DNA of 47,006 nt from Actinoplanes sp. KI2. Lineage in GTDB: Bacteria; Actinomycetota; Actinomycetes; Mycobacteriales; Micromonosporaceae. Below, in pieces: positions 8,395 to 16,076 of the stretch. The position numbers were made by a program, and so were the translations under genes. The stretch covers positions 1-47,006 of the forward strand of contig NZ_JAOSZE010000067.1 in NCBI RefSeq assembly GCF_025630775.1, given 5' to 3'. A model generated the notes under the pieces. That model ran no database searches, was not told where the DNA came from, and saw only the letters and a list, made by a program, of their open reading frames with translations. Position 1 is the stretch's first letter. Every line of letters begins with the position of its first letter.

Positions 8395-8957
8395 CTGCCC
8401 GACCTCGCGCGCCAGCCGGCCGGCGGGTCCTCGCCGGTACGCCCGTCGACCGCCTCCCGCAGCAAATCGGCGTGGCCGGTGTGCCGGCCGTACTCCTCCA
8501 GCAGGTCGCAGAGCAGGCGGCGCAGGCTCGCGTGGGTGCCGTCGCCGGTGGCGGCATGCACCGGCCGGCCCAGGTCCCCGCCGGCCAGCGCGGCGGCCAT
8601 GCGCTCGCGGGCGCGGTCGACGGCGCCGTCCCACAACGCGTACAGGGTCTCGGGGGAGTCGCCGGCCGCGGAGGCGAACTCCCAGTCGTTGTCGCCGGTC
8701 CAGCCGAGGGACTCCCACGGCTCGCCGATCGGGGCGCCGCGCAGCTTGGTGGTGGAGTAGTAGTCCTCCACCGCGGCCAGGTGTTTCAGCAGGCCGCCGA
8801 GGGTCAGGGTGGACACGCCCAGGCGGGCGGTCAGACCGTCGGCGCCGAGGCCGTCGGCCTTGTAGCGGAAGGTGGTGCGGAGCCGGTCGAGGGCGCCGAG
8901 CAGCTGCTCCGCCTCGGTGCCCGCGAGGGGCGGCTCCCACGGGTAGTCGTCGGTCAT
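8379..8957 (-). CDS. DinB / DUF664 family protein
   Basis: Protein of 192 residues of the DinB four-helix fold, the superfamily of metal-dependent thiol transferases that in actinomycetes often use mycothiol. Visible features are TLGGLLKHLAAVEDYY, with the first histidine metal ligand, and SLRRLLCDLLEEYGRHTGHADLLREAVDG, with the HxxxH pair near the C-terminus (HTGHADLL). The start ATG at 8957 (MTDDYPWEPPLAG) matches the usual DUF664 N-terminus. A longer open frame upstream is antisense to the neighbouring membrane gene and was discarded. The physiological substrate is unknown. Confidence 0.85.
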   Translation of the reverse strand: MTDDYPWEPPLAGTEAEQLLGALDRLRTTFRYKADGLGADGLTARLGVSTLTLGGLLKHLAAVEDYYSTTKLRGAPIGEPWESLGWTGDNDWEFASAAGDSPETLYALWDGAVDRARERMAAALAGGDLGRPVHAATGDGTHASLRRLLCDLLEEYGRHTGHADLLREAVDGRTGEDPPAGWRARSGSYRFP

Positions 8958-8984
8958 GCGGGTCACCGTAGACCTGGTGGCCGC

Positions 8985-9002
8985 CTGAGGCGCCCCCCTC
9001 AG
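8985..9002 (-). terminator. Short inverted repeat at the end of the membrane-protein gene
   Basis: CTGAGG (8985-8990) and CCTCAG (8997-9002) pair around a six-base loop and overlap the stop codon of the gene at 8999-9778. The stem is only six base pairs and has no U-tract, so this is a weak call. Confidence 0.3.
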
Positions 9003-9778
9003 TGCGCAGGCACGGACGCGCCGGCGAGGAACGGACGGGCCAGCCGCCCGCCCACACTCCGGGGATGCAGCACCGCCACCAGCAGCACCGTCACGGCGGT
9101 CGGCCCGGCGATCGGCCCCAGCTCGGTGAGCAGCACCGCGGCGGCGGCCGCCGTGCCCAGGCCGAGGCCGAAGACCGTCACGAGCACCAGGCCGGCGAGC
9201 CGGACCCGGCCCGGCCCGGCGGTATCGGACCACCAGCTCGCCTGCATCCACAGCAGCAGCGGCACCAGCACCGCGCCCATGGCGTACAGGGTGAGGGCGA
9301 CGTCGCTGGTGAGGAAGCCGGCCGGGTGGAACCCGCCGGTCCGCCAGTCGGCGGTGGTGGGTGCGAAGAAGCGGCGGTACCCGGTGCCGTCCCAGCCGTA
9401 GGCGAGCACGAAGAACATCGCGAGGTAGCCCAGCGGCATCTGCAGCCAGGACAGGTACCGGTGCCCGCGCCGCCACAGCGCCTGCGCGGCGAGGTAGCCG
9501 AGCACCCCCTGGCTGATGTTGGTGATCGCGAACGTGCAGACCAGCCAGCCGGGCAGGTCCGTGGGGCCGGCCGCCGCGTGCATCGTCTCCCAGCCGGGGA
9601 ACTGCCAGAGCAGCCAGATCCCGCTGGGCGCGAACACGCAGCCGAGGAACAGCACGGTCAGGGTCAGGCGCCGTTCGGCCGGCCGCGCGGGATCCGGCTC
9701 CCGCAGCGACGCCCGCGCGGCGGCGGCGCCGCAGCCGGCGCCGATGGCGTACGACCAGAAGACATCGACCTGGACCAT
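8999..9778 (-). CDS. Multi-pass membrane protein of unknown function
   Basis: Protein of 259 residues with about seven hydrophobic segments, including LTLTVLFLGCVFAPSGIWLLW, LVCTFAITNISQGVLGYLAAQ, MPLGYLAMFFVLAYGW and PTAVTVLLVAVLH. I recognise no catalytic motif. A GGGAG ribosome site precedes ATG 9778. The gene lies 25 bases downstream of the TetR regulator on the same strand, so it is very likely controlled by it and may be the regulator's only dedicated target here. Confidence 0.65.
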   Translation of the reverse strand: MVQVDVFWSYAIGAGCGAAAARASLREPDPARPAERRLTLTVLFLGCVFAPSGIWLLWQFPGWETMHAAAGPTDLPGWLVCTFAITNISQGVLGYLAAQALWRRGHRYLSWLQMPLGYLAMFFVLAYGWDGTGYRRFFAPTTADWRTGGFHPAGFLTSDVALTLYAMGAVLVPLLLWMQASWWSDTAGPGRVRLAGLVLVTVFGLGLGTAAAAAVLLTELGPIAGPTAVTVLLVAVLHPRSVGGRLARPFLAGASVPAH

Positions 9779-9803
9779 CGACTCGCTCCCTTGGGTGTCC
9801 CGC

Positions 9804-10406
9804 TCAGCGCGCCAGGCCGTCGAACATCAGGGTCACGACGGCCGCGATCCAGGCGTCGCGCAGGTCGCCCGCGGCGGGGTCGCGGGCGACCTGGGCGGCG
9901 CCGGCGAAGACCATCCCGTTGATCACCCGGGCGGTGATCTCGATGTCGAGGTCGGCGCGGAGAAAGCCGCGATCAACACCGTTGCGCAGGTACGCGGCGG
10001 TGTAGTCGGCGAAACGGTCGAGCGCCTGCCGGTGCCGCTCGCGCAGCTCCTCGTCGACGCAGGCCAGGTCGAAGAAGACCAGCCGGCCCATGGCCGGGTC
10101 GGCGGCGAACAGCTCGTACAGCCGGCGGCCGATGCGCCACACCTGGGCCCGGTATTGCGACAGGCTGCCGCTGGCGTCCGGCGACTCGGCGGCGACCACC
10201 TCGGCGATCCGGGTCAGCGCCCGGTCCAGGACGGCCGCGGCCACGTCGCGCTTGTTGTCGAAGTACCGATAGACCGTGCCATGGCCGATGCCCAGCTCGC
10301 CGGCGAGGTCGGCGATGCCCGCCGCGGTGTAGCCCTTGCGGGCGAAGACGGCGTGGGCGGCGTCCAGGATGGCGTCCCGGCGACCGGGTTCCGCGGTACG
10401 AGCCAT
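9804..10406 (-). CDS. TetR/AcrR family repressor
   Basis: Protein of 200 residues. The N-terminal helix-turn-helix (RRDAILDAAHAVFARKGYT, then GIGHGTVYRYFDNKRDV) is a textbook TetR DNA-binding domain at residues about 9-55. The C-terminal ligand-binding region contains RLVFFDLACVDEELRERHRQ and is not diagnostic. ATG 10406 is chosen because it places the domain at the usual distance from the N-terminus. A perfect palindrome lies five bases upstream of the start, a probable autoregulatory operator. The likely regulon is its own operon with the membrane protein downstream, and perhaps the divergent zinc-ribbon membrane gene. Confidence 0.9.
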   Translation of the reverse strand: MARTAEPGRRDAILDAAHAVFARKGYTAAGIADLAGELGIGHGTVYRYFDNKRDVAAAVLDRALTRIAEVVAAESPDASGSLSQYRAQVWRIGRRLYELFAADPAMGRLVFFDLACVDEELRERHRQALDRFADYTAAYLRNGVDRGFLRADLDIEITARVINGMVFAGAAQVARDPAAGDLRDAWIAAVVTLMFDGLAR

Positions 10407-10410
10407 GAAT

Positions 10411-10432
10411 GAATGACACATCATTCCGGAAT
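10411..10432. promoter_or_regulatory. Candidate TetR operator (two overlapping palindromes)
   Basis: GAATGA-CACA-TCATTC (10411-10426) is a perfect inverted repeat, overlapped by the perfect palindrome ATTCCGGAAT (10423-10432). It lies directly upstream of the TetR start codon, where a repressor would block its own promoter. Assignment to this TetR is inferred from position. Confidence 0.6.
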
Positions 10433-10510
10433 GGAGGTCAATACCTGGCGGGCCCTCTACCTGATGCGCAGGGGCTCTCCCTCGCCGCCGGTGTGATGAA
10501 CGTCCGGGGC

Positions 10511-10550
10511 GCCGGCGCCTACCGGGGTCGCGGGCCGGCGCCTGCCGGGG
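10511..10550. repeat. 17-bp direct repeat, two copies
   Basis: The 17-mer GCCGGCGCCTACCGGGG at 10511 recurs at 10534 with one mismatch, spaced 23 bases start to start. It lies in the leader of the zinc-ribbon membrane gene. No function is evident. Confidence 0.6.
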
Positions 10551-10641
10551 CATGATTTCTGCGCATCGAACCCGGCGGATTCTCGCCGCCCGGCTCAACC
10601 GGCCGGGCGGCGTCGCCGCCGTGCACCTTCAGGAGAACACT

Positions 10642-11325
10642 TTGCACTGTACGAAATGCGGAACCGCACTCGAACACGCCGGCCAGGGCCACACCTGCCG
10701 GTCCTCGGCGCCTCCGCCCGTGCTCCGGACGACCGGCTGGGAGGTCTCGACCTGGTTCGTCGTCGGTTTCGCCGGCCTCTTCGCCCTGGCCGGGGTCGCC
10801 GCGGCCGTGCTCGGTGGCATCTTTGAAGTCCGGACCGACACCGTCGCGGCGATCGGCTTCGTCCTGGCCAGTCTGGTCCTGTTGGGCGCCGTCATCGGCG
10901 TGGTGGTCAGTGGGTTGATCTGGTCACGCGGCACCCGCCAGATCGCCGAGGCGTACGGCTCCTCCGGCCGCTCGTACACCCGCCATTGGGGCACCCGCAT
11001 CTACTCCTTCTGCCTCGTCTTCAGCTTCGGTGTGAGCTGGCTGGCCGCCGACCGCACCGCCCCGGCCGTCCTGTTCACCCAGGCGACCCTCCGTGCCCTC
11101 GGCGCCGCCGCGTTGATCGGGGGCGTGTTGCACAGCCGGGCGCGGATCCTGCGCCTGATCGCCCAGGCTCACCAGGTCGGCCACGGAGCCCACCCGCCGG
11201 TCGCCGGGGGAGACCCGGCGTGGGCGCTGAATCCCACGCCGACCAGCGACGACTGGAACGCCGGCCAATGGGACCCCGACGTCATGCGCGACATCGAAGC
11301 CCGCCGTCACCGAGACCAAACCTGA
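10642..11325 (+). CDS. Zinc-ribbon membrane protein
   Basis: Protein of 227 residues read from TTG 10642, which has an AGGAG site seven bases upstream. Starting there puts a compact zinc ribbon at the very N-terminus (HCTKCGTALEHAGQGHTC: CxxC and one further Cys plus His). Two membrane segments follow (STWFVVGFAGLFALAGVAAAVLG and FVLASLVLLGAVIGVVVSGLI), then two weaker ones, and a charged C-terminal tail. Such zinc-ribbon plus membrane proteins are common in actinomycetes and have no assigned role. It is divergent from the TetR gene. Confidence 0.65.
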   Translation: MHCTKCGTALEHAGQGHTCRSSAPPPVLRTTGWEVSTWFVVGFAGLFALAGVAAAVLGGIFEVRTDTVAAIGFVLASLVLLGAVIGVVVSGLIWSRGTRQIAEAYGSSGRSYTRHWGTRIYSFCLVFSFGVSWLAADRTAPAVLFTQATLRALGAAALIGGVLHSRARILRLIAQAHQVGHGAHPPVAGGDPAWALNPTPTSDDWNAGQWDPDVMRDIEARRHRDQT

Positions 11326-11337
11326 TCGGACCCGCCG

Positions 11338-11610
11338 TCACGCCACCCGGCTGCGGCGGCGCAGCACGACCAGCGCGATCGCCGTGGCGAACGCGGCGAG
11401 CGCGACGATCAGCAGGGCGACCGCGAGCGTGGTGCCCTGATGGTCGACCGTGACGACCGGCGGCGGCTGCGGGGCGCCGGCGACGGCGCTGTCGCTGTAG
11501 CGGGTCTCCACGGTGGAAGTCGGGATGACCATCGTGCCGATCAGCGCGAGCAGGCCGAGCGCGATCAGCAGCGCGGTCGGGATGGTGGATCGAACGAGCC
11601 AGTGCTTCAT
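11338..11610 (-). CDS. Small two-span membrane protein, third gene of an ECF sigma operon
   Basis: Protein of 90 residues with a transmembrane helix at about residues 10-32 (IPTALLIALGLLALIGTMV), an extracytoplasmic loop of about 30 residues, and a second helix at about 60-82, ending RRRSRVA. GAGG sits nine bases before ATG 11610. It follows the larger membrane protein after a 54-bp gap that contains a duplicated copy of that gene's last codons. Function unknown; the context suggests a membrane partner in signalling to the sigma factor. Confidence 0.55.
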   Translation of the reverse strand: MKHWLVRSTIPTALLIALGLLALIGTMVIPTSTVETRYSDSAVAGAPQPPPVVTVDHQGTTLAVALLIVALAAFATAIALVVLRRRSRVA

Positions 11611-11623
11611 GGTCGGATACCTC

Positions 11624-11697
11624 GTCTTCAGGAGTGTAGAAACTGCCGGGCGGGGTCGAAGTCTTCAGGAGTGGGGAAACTGCCGGGCGGGGTCGAA
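11624..11697. repeat. 37-bp tandem duplication of a gene's 3-prime end
   Basis: Positions 11624-11660 and 11661-11697 are the same 37-bp sequence with two mismatches, directly abutting. The copy at 11661-11697 encodes the last residues (FDPARQFPHS) and stop of the membrane protein. The other copy is downstream and non-coding, but still reads as FDPARQF-LHS-stop in the same sense. This looks like a recent slippage duplication. Confidence 0.92.
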
Positions 11698-12507
11698 GCC
11701 GACCGCCGCGATGTTGACGCTCGTCACCCGGGGGTCGGCCAGCAGCGCGCGTACCTGGGTGACGGTGAGGTTGTCCAGGACGGCGCCGTGCACGTGCGGG
11801 TCGGCCGCGAGCGACCGCAGCTGCGCGTACGGGGGTGCCTGCAACGCCCGCAGGGCGTCGTCGTCACCGCCGGACAGCTGGCCCACCCAGTCCTGGAAGC
11901 CGCGCAGGTCGGTCGCCGGCCAGCTCGCGACCGGCTCGTCGTACGGCGCGGACAGGAACGCCAGCGAGCGCGAGGACACCGGGACCAGGCCGAGGAACTC
12001 GTCGGCGCTCAGGGGCGTGCCGAACTCCACGACCGCGGAGGCCGCCACCGAGTCCGGCAGCGTCGCCAGGAACGCCTTGGTCGCGTCCTTGGCCGGGCGA
12101 CCGCGGTCGAGCGCCTCGCCGACCGGGGTGCCGGCGGCCGGTGGCAGGTCGGCGCTGATCTCACCGAGCACGTTCTCCCGGACGACACCGGTCAGCGTGC
12201 TGGTACCGCCGACGGTGCCGCGGGTGGTCAGGTCCAGGCTCATCCGCAGCGAATAGCCCAGCCCAGGGCAGCAGGTGCTGTCGACCGAGGCGTACTCGGG
12301 CCGGCCGACCAGCGCACCGCCGCGTGCGACGTCGGCGAAGTGCTCGCCCCGCAGGCCACCCAGGACGACCCCGGTGAGCACCACCAGCAGCGCGCCGACC
12401 AGCAGCCACGCGACCGCGGCGAGGCCGGTCCGGAGCACGCCGAGAAACACCGCCCGCCGCAGCGAGGGCGGTTCCGGCAGCACGATCTCGTCGAAGTCAG
12501 TGGTCAT
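11665..12507 (-). CDS. Single-span membrane protein coupled to an ECF sigma factor
   Basis: Protein of 280 residues from ATG 12507 (MTTDFDEIVLPEPPSL). A cytoplasmic tail of about 25 residues is followed by one transmembrane helix (TGLAAVAWLLVGALLVVLTGVVLGG) and an extracytoplasmic domain of about 220 residues. The start overlaps the end of the sigma gene by 11 bases, so the two are translated together. This is the position of an anti-sigma factor, but the zinc anti-sigma motif HxxxCxxC is absent and the cytoplasmic part is too short for a classical anti-sigma domain. It may be an unusual sensor or anti-sigma partner. The family is not recognised. Confidence 0.6.
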   Translation of the reverse strand: MTTDFDEIVLPEPPSLRRAVFLGVLRTGLAAVAWLLVGALLVVLTGVVLGGLRGEHFADVARGGALVGRPEYASVDSTCCPGLGYSLRMSLDLTTRGTVGGTSTLTGVVRENVLGEISADLPPAAGTPVGEALDRGRPAKDATKAFLATLPDSVAASAVVEFGTPLSADEFLGLVPVSSRSLAFLSAPYDEPVASWPATDLRGFQDWVGQLSGGDDDALRALQAPPYAQLRSLAADPHVHGAVLDNLTVTQVRALLADPRVTSVNIAAVGFDPARQFPHS

Positions 12508-12958
12508 GGCCTCGCCCCTCGGCGGCGATCGCGCGCAGCGCATCCCGGGCCCGCCAGACCGCGGATCGCACGGCGGCCGGGGTCTGCCCGGTCATCGCGC
12601 CGATCTCGGCGTGCGTGAACCCGTCCAGATAGGCCAGCTCCAGCAGCCGCCGCGCGGTCGGCGGCAGCCGGCCGAGCAGGTCGCGGACCTCCACCCCGGT
12701 GTCGGGGAAGGCCTGCGCGGGCAGCAGCGTCTCCTCCAGCGGCACGATCCTGCGCCCGCGCCGGTGATGATCGGCCAGGACGTTGCGGGCGATGGCCAGC
12801 AGCCACCCGGCGGCCGGGCCGCCCCGCCACCCGAGGAACGCGGCGGTCGCCTTGACGAACGTCTCCTGCGCCAACTCCTCGGCCAGGACCGGGTCGCCGG
12901 TACGCCGGCACAGGTAGCCCACGACGGTCGGCCAATGCGCACGGAACAGCTCCGTCAT
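12497..12958 (-). CDS. ECF-type RNA polymerase sigma factor
   Basis: Protein of 153 residues. Region 2 spans about residues 1-65, with the conserved DPVLAEELAQETFVKA and WLLAIARNVLADHHRR blocks. Region 4 begins at LLGRLPPTARRLLELAYLDGFTHAEIGAMTGQ and ends VRSAVWRARDALR. It is short, because region 2.1 is trimmed when translation starts at ATG 12958. A purine-rich GGGAG lies 15 bases upstream, so an alternative non-ATG start slightly upstream is possible. It overlaps a membrane protein gene downstream that probably regulates it. A candidate autoregulated promoter is visible upstream. Confidence 0.88.
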   Translation of the reverse strand: MTELFRAHWPTVVGYLCRRTGDPVLAEELAQETFVKATAAFLGWRGGPAAGWLLAIARNVLADHHRRGRRIVPLEETLLPAQAFPDTGVEVRDLLGRLPPTARRLLELAYLDGFTHAEIGAMTGQTPAAVRSAVWRARDALRAIAAEGRGHDH

Positions 12959-13007
12959 CGTCGCGATGGCCTGCTCCCGGCGGCTCGAGTGAATCTTCCA
13001 TGCCGTA

Positions 13008-13034
13008 CAGACGGCGGTGGGCGGGTGATTGTCA
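13008..13034 (-). promoter_or_regulatory. Candidate ECF-type promoter of the sigma operon
   Basis: On the minus strand TGACAA (13034-13029) and CGTCTG (13013-13008) are 15 bases apart, 50 bases upstream of the sigma start. A CGTC-type -10 element is common for ECF promoters, and such factors often drive their own gene. The match is by eye. Confidence 0.3.
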
Positions 13035-13100
13035 CGGCACGATCGACGAAATTCTTGGTGATCGGCCGTGCGGGTGGATCGCCGGGGTACAGTGCGGCCG

Positions 13101-13436
13101 GTGAGCGGACGGACGGTGGCTGACGGATTCGGGCTGGTCGTGCGTTTCCTGGTGCGCGACGAGGCGGCCGCGGCGGGCTTCGACGCCCTGGTCGCGCGGA
13201 CGGTCCCGGAGATCGAGCGGCATGAGCCGGGCACCCTCGCGTACGTGGTGCACACCGTGCCGACGGAGCCGTTGGTACGCGTCTTCTACGAGCTGTACGC
13301 CGACCGCGCCGCCTTCGACGCCCACGAACGGCAACCGCACACCCGGCACTTCCTGGCCGAACGTGAGCAGTACCTGAGCGGCGTCGAGGTCACCTTCCTG
13401 CACGCCGGCTCCGGCGTCCGGCCCGCGGCCCGGTAG
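13101..13436 (+). CDS. Antibiotic biosynthesis monooxygenase (ABM) family protein
   Basis: Protein of 111 residues with the ABM/quinol-monooxygenase ferredoxin-like fold signature. It contains LVVRFLVRDEAAAAGFDALV, then EPGTLAYVVHTVP, VRVFYELYADRAAFDAHERQPHTRHFL and a closing beta strand VEVTFL. These small dimeric enzymes oxidise polyphenols or degrade haem without cofactor, and many are uncharacterised. GTG 13101 is chosen as the start because it gives the usual short N-terminus. It lies 79 bases before the MFS exporter in the same direction and may be co-transcribed, although a dedicated operator pair sits between them. Confidence 0.75.
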   Translation: MSGRTVADGFGLVVRFLVRDEAAAAGFDALVARTVPEIERHEPGTLAYVVHTVPTEPLVRVFYELYADRAAFDAHERQPHTRHFLAEREQYLSGVEVTFLHAGSGVRPAAR

Positions 13437-13457
13437 TTCCTCCGGCTTCTGCGATCT

Positions 13458-13503
13458 GACGAACATGTTCGTCCGAGAACTTGTTCGTAACGAACGCGTT
13501 CGT
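13458..13503. promoter_or_regulatory. Paired palindromic operators before the MFS exporter
   Basis: Two sites share the form ACGAAC-NN-GTTCGT: ACGAACATGTTCGT at 13459-13472 (extended by one pair to 16 bp) and ACGAACGCGTTCGT at 13490-13503. Their centres are 31 bp apart, about three helical turns. An offset palindrome GTTCGTAACGAAC (13483-13495) bridges them. The second site ends 12 bases before the exporter ATG. This is typical of a dimeric TetR- or MarR-type repressor binding in tandem. No such regulator is adjacent. Confidence 0.75.
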
Positions 13504-13515
13504 CAGCATGGAGAC

Positions 13516-14931
13516 ATGACCACCACCGCTGCTCCCGTCCCCACGGCGTCGACAAGGGCCATCTGGCTGACGCTGATCGTCGTCCTCGTCGCCGACGCCC
13601 TCGACCTGATCGACGCCACCATCACCACCGTCGCGGCGCCCAGCATCGTGCGCAGCATCGGCGGCGGCGAAGCGCTGGTCAAATGGCTGGGCGCCGCCTA
13701 TGCCCTGGCCCTGGGCTCACTGCTGGTGCTCGGCGGCCGGATCGGCGACCGGTTCGGCCAGCGCCGTACCTTCCTGATCGGCATGACCGGATTTGTCGCC
13801 GCCTCGGCGCTGGCCGGACTCGCCCCCGGCCCGGCCGTCCTGGTCGCCGCCCGGCTCCTGCAGGGCGCCTTCGGGGCGCTGCTGATCCCGCAGGGCATGG
13901 CCATCATGACGCGGACCTTCCCGCGCGAAGCCCTCACCAAGGCGTTCGGCGCGTTCGGCCCGATGCTGGGCATCTTCGGCGTGGGCGGCCCGATCCTGGC
14001 CGGCTTCCTCATCGACGCGAACCTGTTCGGCCTCGGCTGGCGGCCGGTCTTCCTGATCAACGTCGTCGTCGGCGGCCTGGGACTGCTGCTTGCGATCAAG
14101 ACGCTTCCGTACGTCGAGCCCGAGCCCCGCACGCGCATCGACTGGGTGGCGGCCGCGCTGCTGAGCGTCACCATGTTCGCCCTGCTCTACGGCCTGATCG
14201 AGGGCTCGAGCGCCGGCTGGACCGCGGTCCCGCTCGGGTGTCTCGCCGCCGCCCTGGTGCTGTTCGCCGCGTTCGCGCGCCGCCAGCACACCTCGGCCAA
14301 CCCCCTGATCAAGCCGAGCCTGCTGGGCAACCGCGGGTTCGTCTCCGGCCTGACCCTGGGGCTGCTGGTGTTCGCCGCCTTCAACGGCCTGATGTACGTG
14401 ATCTCCCTGTTCTTCCAGAACGGCCTGCACTACACGCCCACGCACACCTCGGTGAGTCTGCTCCCGCTGACGATCGGCATCATCATCGGCTCCGGAGCCT
14501 GCATGGCGCTGATCACCAAGCTGGGCCGCGTGCTCGTGCTGGCCGGCCTGCTCGTCACGGCCCTGGGCGCCGGCCTCTTCCTCGCCGTCGTCGACCACTA
14601 CGGCCTCGGCCCCAACGGCTGGATCCTGGCCCTGGTCACCCTCGTCATCGGGATCGGCGCCGGCACCTGCTTCGGCTCGATCTTCGACACCGCCCTCGGC
14701 GACATCGACCACGACGAAGCGGGCGCCGCAAGCGGATCGCTCAGCGCCGTCCAGCAACTCGCGGCCGGCATCGGATCCGCGGTCGTCACCACCGTCTACT
14801 TCCACACCCTCGGCGGCGGCCAGCCCCACGCGATGGTCACCAGCCTGCTCACCGTGCTGGGCCTGTCGCTGCTCTGCCTCACCGCGGTGCCCCTGCTGCC
14901 CCGGCGCGCCGCCGGCCTCGAGCAGCACTGA
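13516..14931 (+). CDS. MFS drug exporter, DHA2 (14-TM) type
   Basis: Protein of 471 residues with 13-14 hydrophobic segments. It carries the DHA2 signatures near the N-terminus (DLIDATITTVAAPSI, then KWLGAAYALALGSLLVLGGRIGDRFGQRRTF, the motif A loop) and motif C-like GPMLGIFGVGGPILAGFLID. This family exports hydrophobic drugs by proton antiport, and members often confer resistance or export a secondary metabolite. ATG 13516 is chosen. An upstream in-frame ATG at 13465 falls inside the operator and would add 17 hydrophilic residues. Expression is probably repressed through the paired palindromes immediately upstream. Confidence 0.88.
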   Translation: MTTTAAPVPTASTRAIWLTLIVVLVADALDLIDATITTVAAPSIVRSIGGGEALVKWLGAAYALALGSLLVLGGRIGDRFGQRRTFLIGMTGFVAASALAGLAPGPAVLVAARLLQGAFGALLIPQGMAIMTRTFPREALTKAFGAFGPMLGIFGVGGPILAGFLIDANLFGLGWRPVFLINVVVGGLGLLLAIKTLPYVEPEPRTRIDWVAAALLSVTMFALLYGLIEGSSAGWTAVPLGCLAAALVLFAAFARRQHTSANPLIKPSLLGNRGFVSGLTLGLLVFAAFNGLMYVISLFFQNGLHYTPTHTSVSLLPLTIGIIIGSGACMALITKLGRVLVLAGLLVTALGAGLFLAVVDHYGLGPNGWILALVTLVIGIGAGTCFGSIFDTALGDIDHDEAGAASGSLSAVQQLAAGIGSAVVTTVYFHTLGGGQPHAMVTSLLTVLGLSLLCLTAVPLLPRRAAGLEQH

Positions 14932-15010
14932 CCGGGACCATCTCGCCGAGCGTGACGCATGCCGGGCCACGCCACATACCACAGTGGACGCGGGCTGCGA
15001 TGATGGCGCG

Positions 15011-16008
15011 GTGAGGGCGATTCGCTACCAGCGGTACGGCGCTCCCGACGTGCTCGGTGTGCGCGAGGTCGAGATGCCCGTGCCGACGGAGGACGAGGTC
15101 CTGATCCGGTGCGGGCGGCCGCCGTGAACCCGCTCGACTGCCACCTGGTCGGCGGGGTGCCCCAGGTCGTCCGTACGCAATCGGGGTTTTTCGCCCCTCG
15201 GAACACCGGACTCGGGGTCGACCTGGCCGGCGAGGTCACCGCGATCGGGCCCGGCGTGGCGGCGTTCCGGGTCGGCGACGCGGTCTTCGGCTCGTGCGAC
15301 CTCGGCGCCGGGGTGCGCAGCCGGGCGTTCGCCGAGTACGCGATCCTTCGCCAGGACGGGTCGCTGCTGCTCAAGCCCTCGCGGCTGAGCTTCGCGCAGG
15401 CGGCGGCCGCGCCGATCGCCGGGCTCAGCGCGCTGCAGGCCCTGCGTGACAAGGGCCGGCTCCGGCCGGGGCAGCGAGTGCTGATCAACGGCGCCGGCGG
15501 CGGGATCGGGACGTTCGCCGTGCAGATCGCCAAGGCGCAGGGCGCGGAGGTCACCGCGGTGTGCAGCGGGCGAAATGTCGCGATGGTACGCGAGCTGGGC
15601 GCCGACCACGTGATCGACTACACGTCGGCCGACTTCCTCGCCACCGACCTGCGCTACGACCTGCTGATCGACCTGGCCGGCAGCCGCACGGTGGCCGAGT
15701 GCCGCCGGGTGCTCGCCCCGCGCGGCGTGCTGGTCGCGGTGGGCGGCCCGATCCGCGGCAAGTGGGTGCGACCGCTGCTCGGGCCCCTATCGCTGATCGT
15801 TTCGTCGATGTTCACCAGCCAGACGCTGACGCCGTTCCTCACCCGCAACCGGCGGTCCGACCTGATCGAGCTGGCGTCCCTCATGGAGTCCGGCCAGGTC
15901 ACGCCCGTGATCGGGCGGACCTACCCGCTCGAGAAGGTGCCCGAGGCGATCGGGTACGTCCAGGCCGGCCACGCCAGCGGCAAGGTGATCATCGAGATGG
16001 GAGGGTGA
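15011..16008 (+). pseudogene. Zinc-independent MDR (quinone oxidoreductase-like), N-terminal frameshift
   Basis: NAD(P)-dependent medium-chain dehydrogenase of about 332 residues split over two frames. The N-terminus reads from GTG 15011 (VRAIRYQRYGAPDVLGVREVEMPVP to DEVLIR) and then runs into a stop at 15125. The rest continues in another frame from 15109 (VRAAAVNPLDCHLVGG) through the cofactor-binding motif GAGGGIGTFAVQIAKAQGAEV to the end. One missing G at about 15107-15109 explains this: a CGG-GTG reading would join DEVLIR to VRAAAVNP exactly. No other disruption is visible, so this may be a sequencing error or a very recent mutation. Without repair, translation could start only at internal GTG 15109 and would lack the first beta strands. 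Confidence 0.85.
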
Positions 16009-16076
16009 CGAAGGTCGCGCCGGGGGGTGCAACCGGGCTCCCGCGTGGTAACCATGCGAAGTAGGGAGGTGGCTCA

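Noticed and set aside
13461..13470. LexA/SOS-box-like GAACATGTTC
   Set aside because: LexA boxes of Gram-positive bacteria have four bases between GAAC and GTTC. Here there are two, and the motif recurs in a paired arrangement, so a TetR/MarR-type operator fits better.
15170..15190. Shared CGTACGCAA motif near 4000, 15170 and 23050
   Set aside because: The match is only about nine bases, two of the occurrences are inside coding sequence, and the contexts differ, so it is likely chance.
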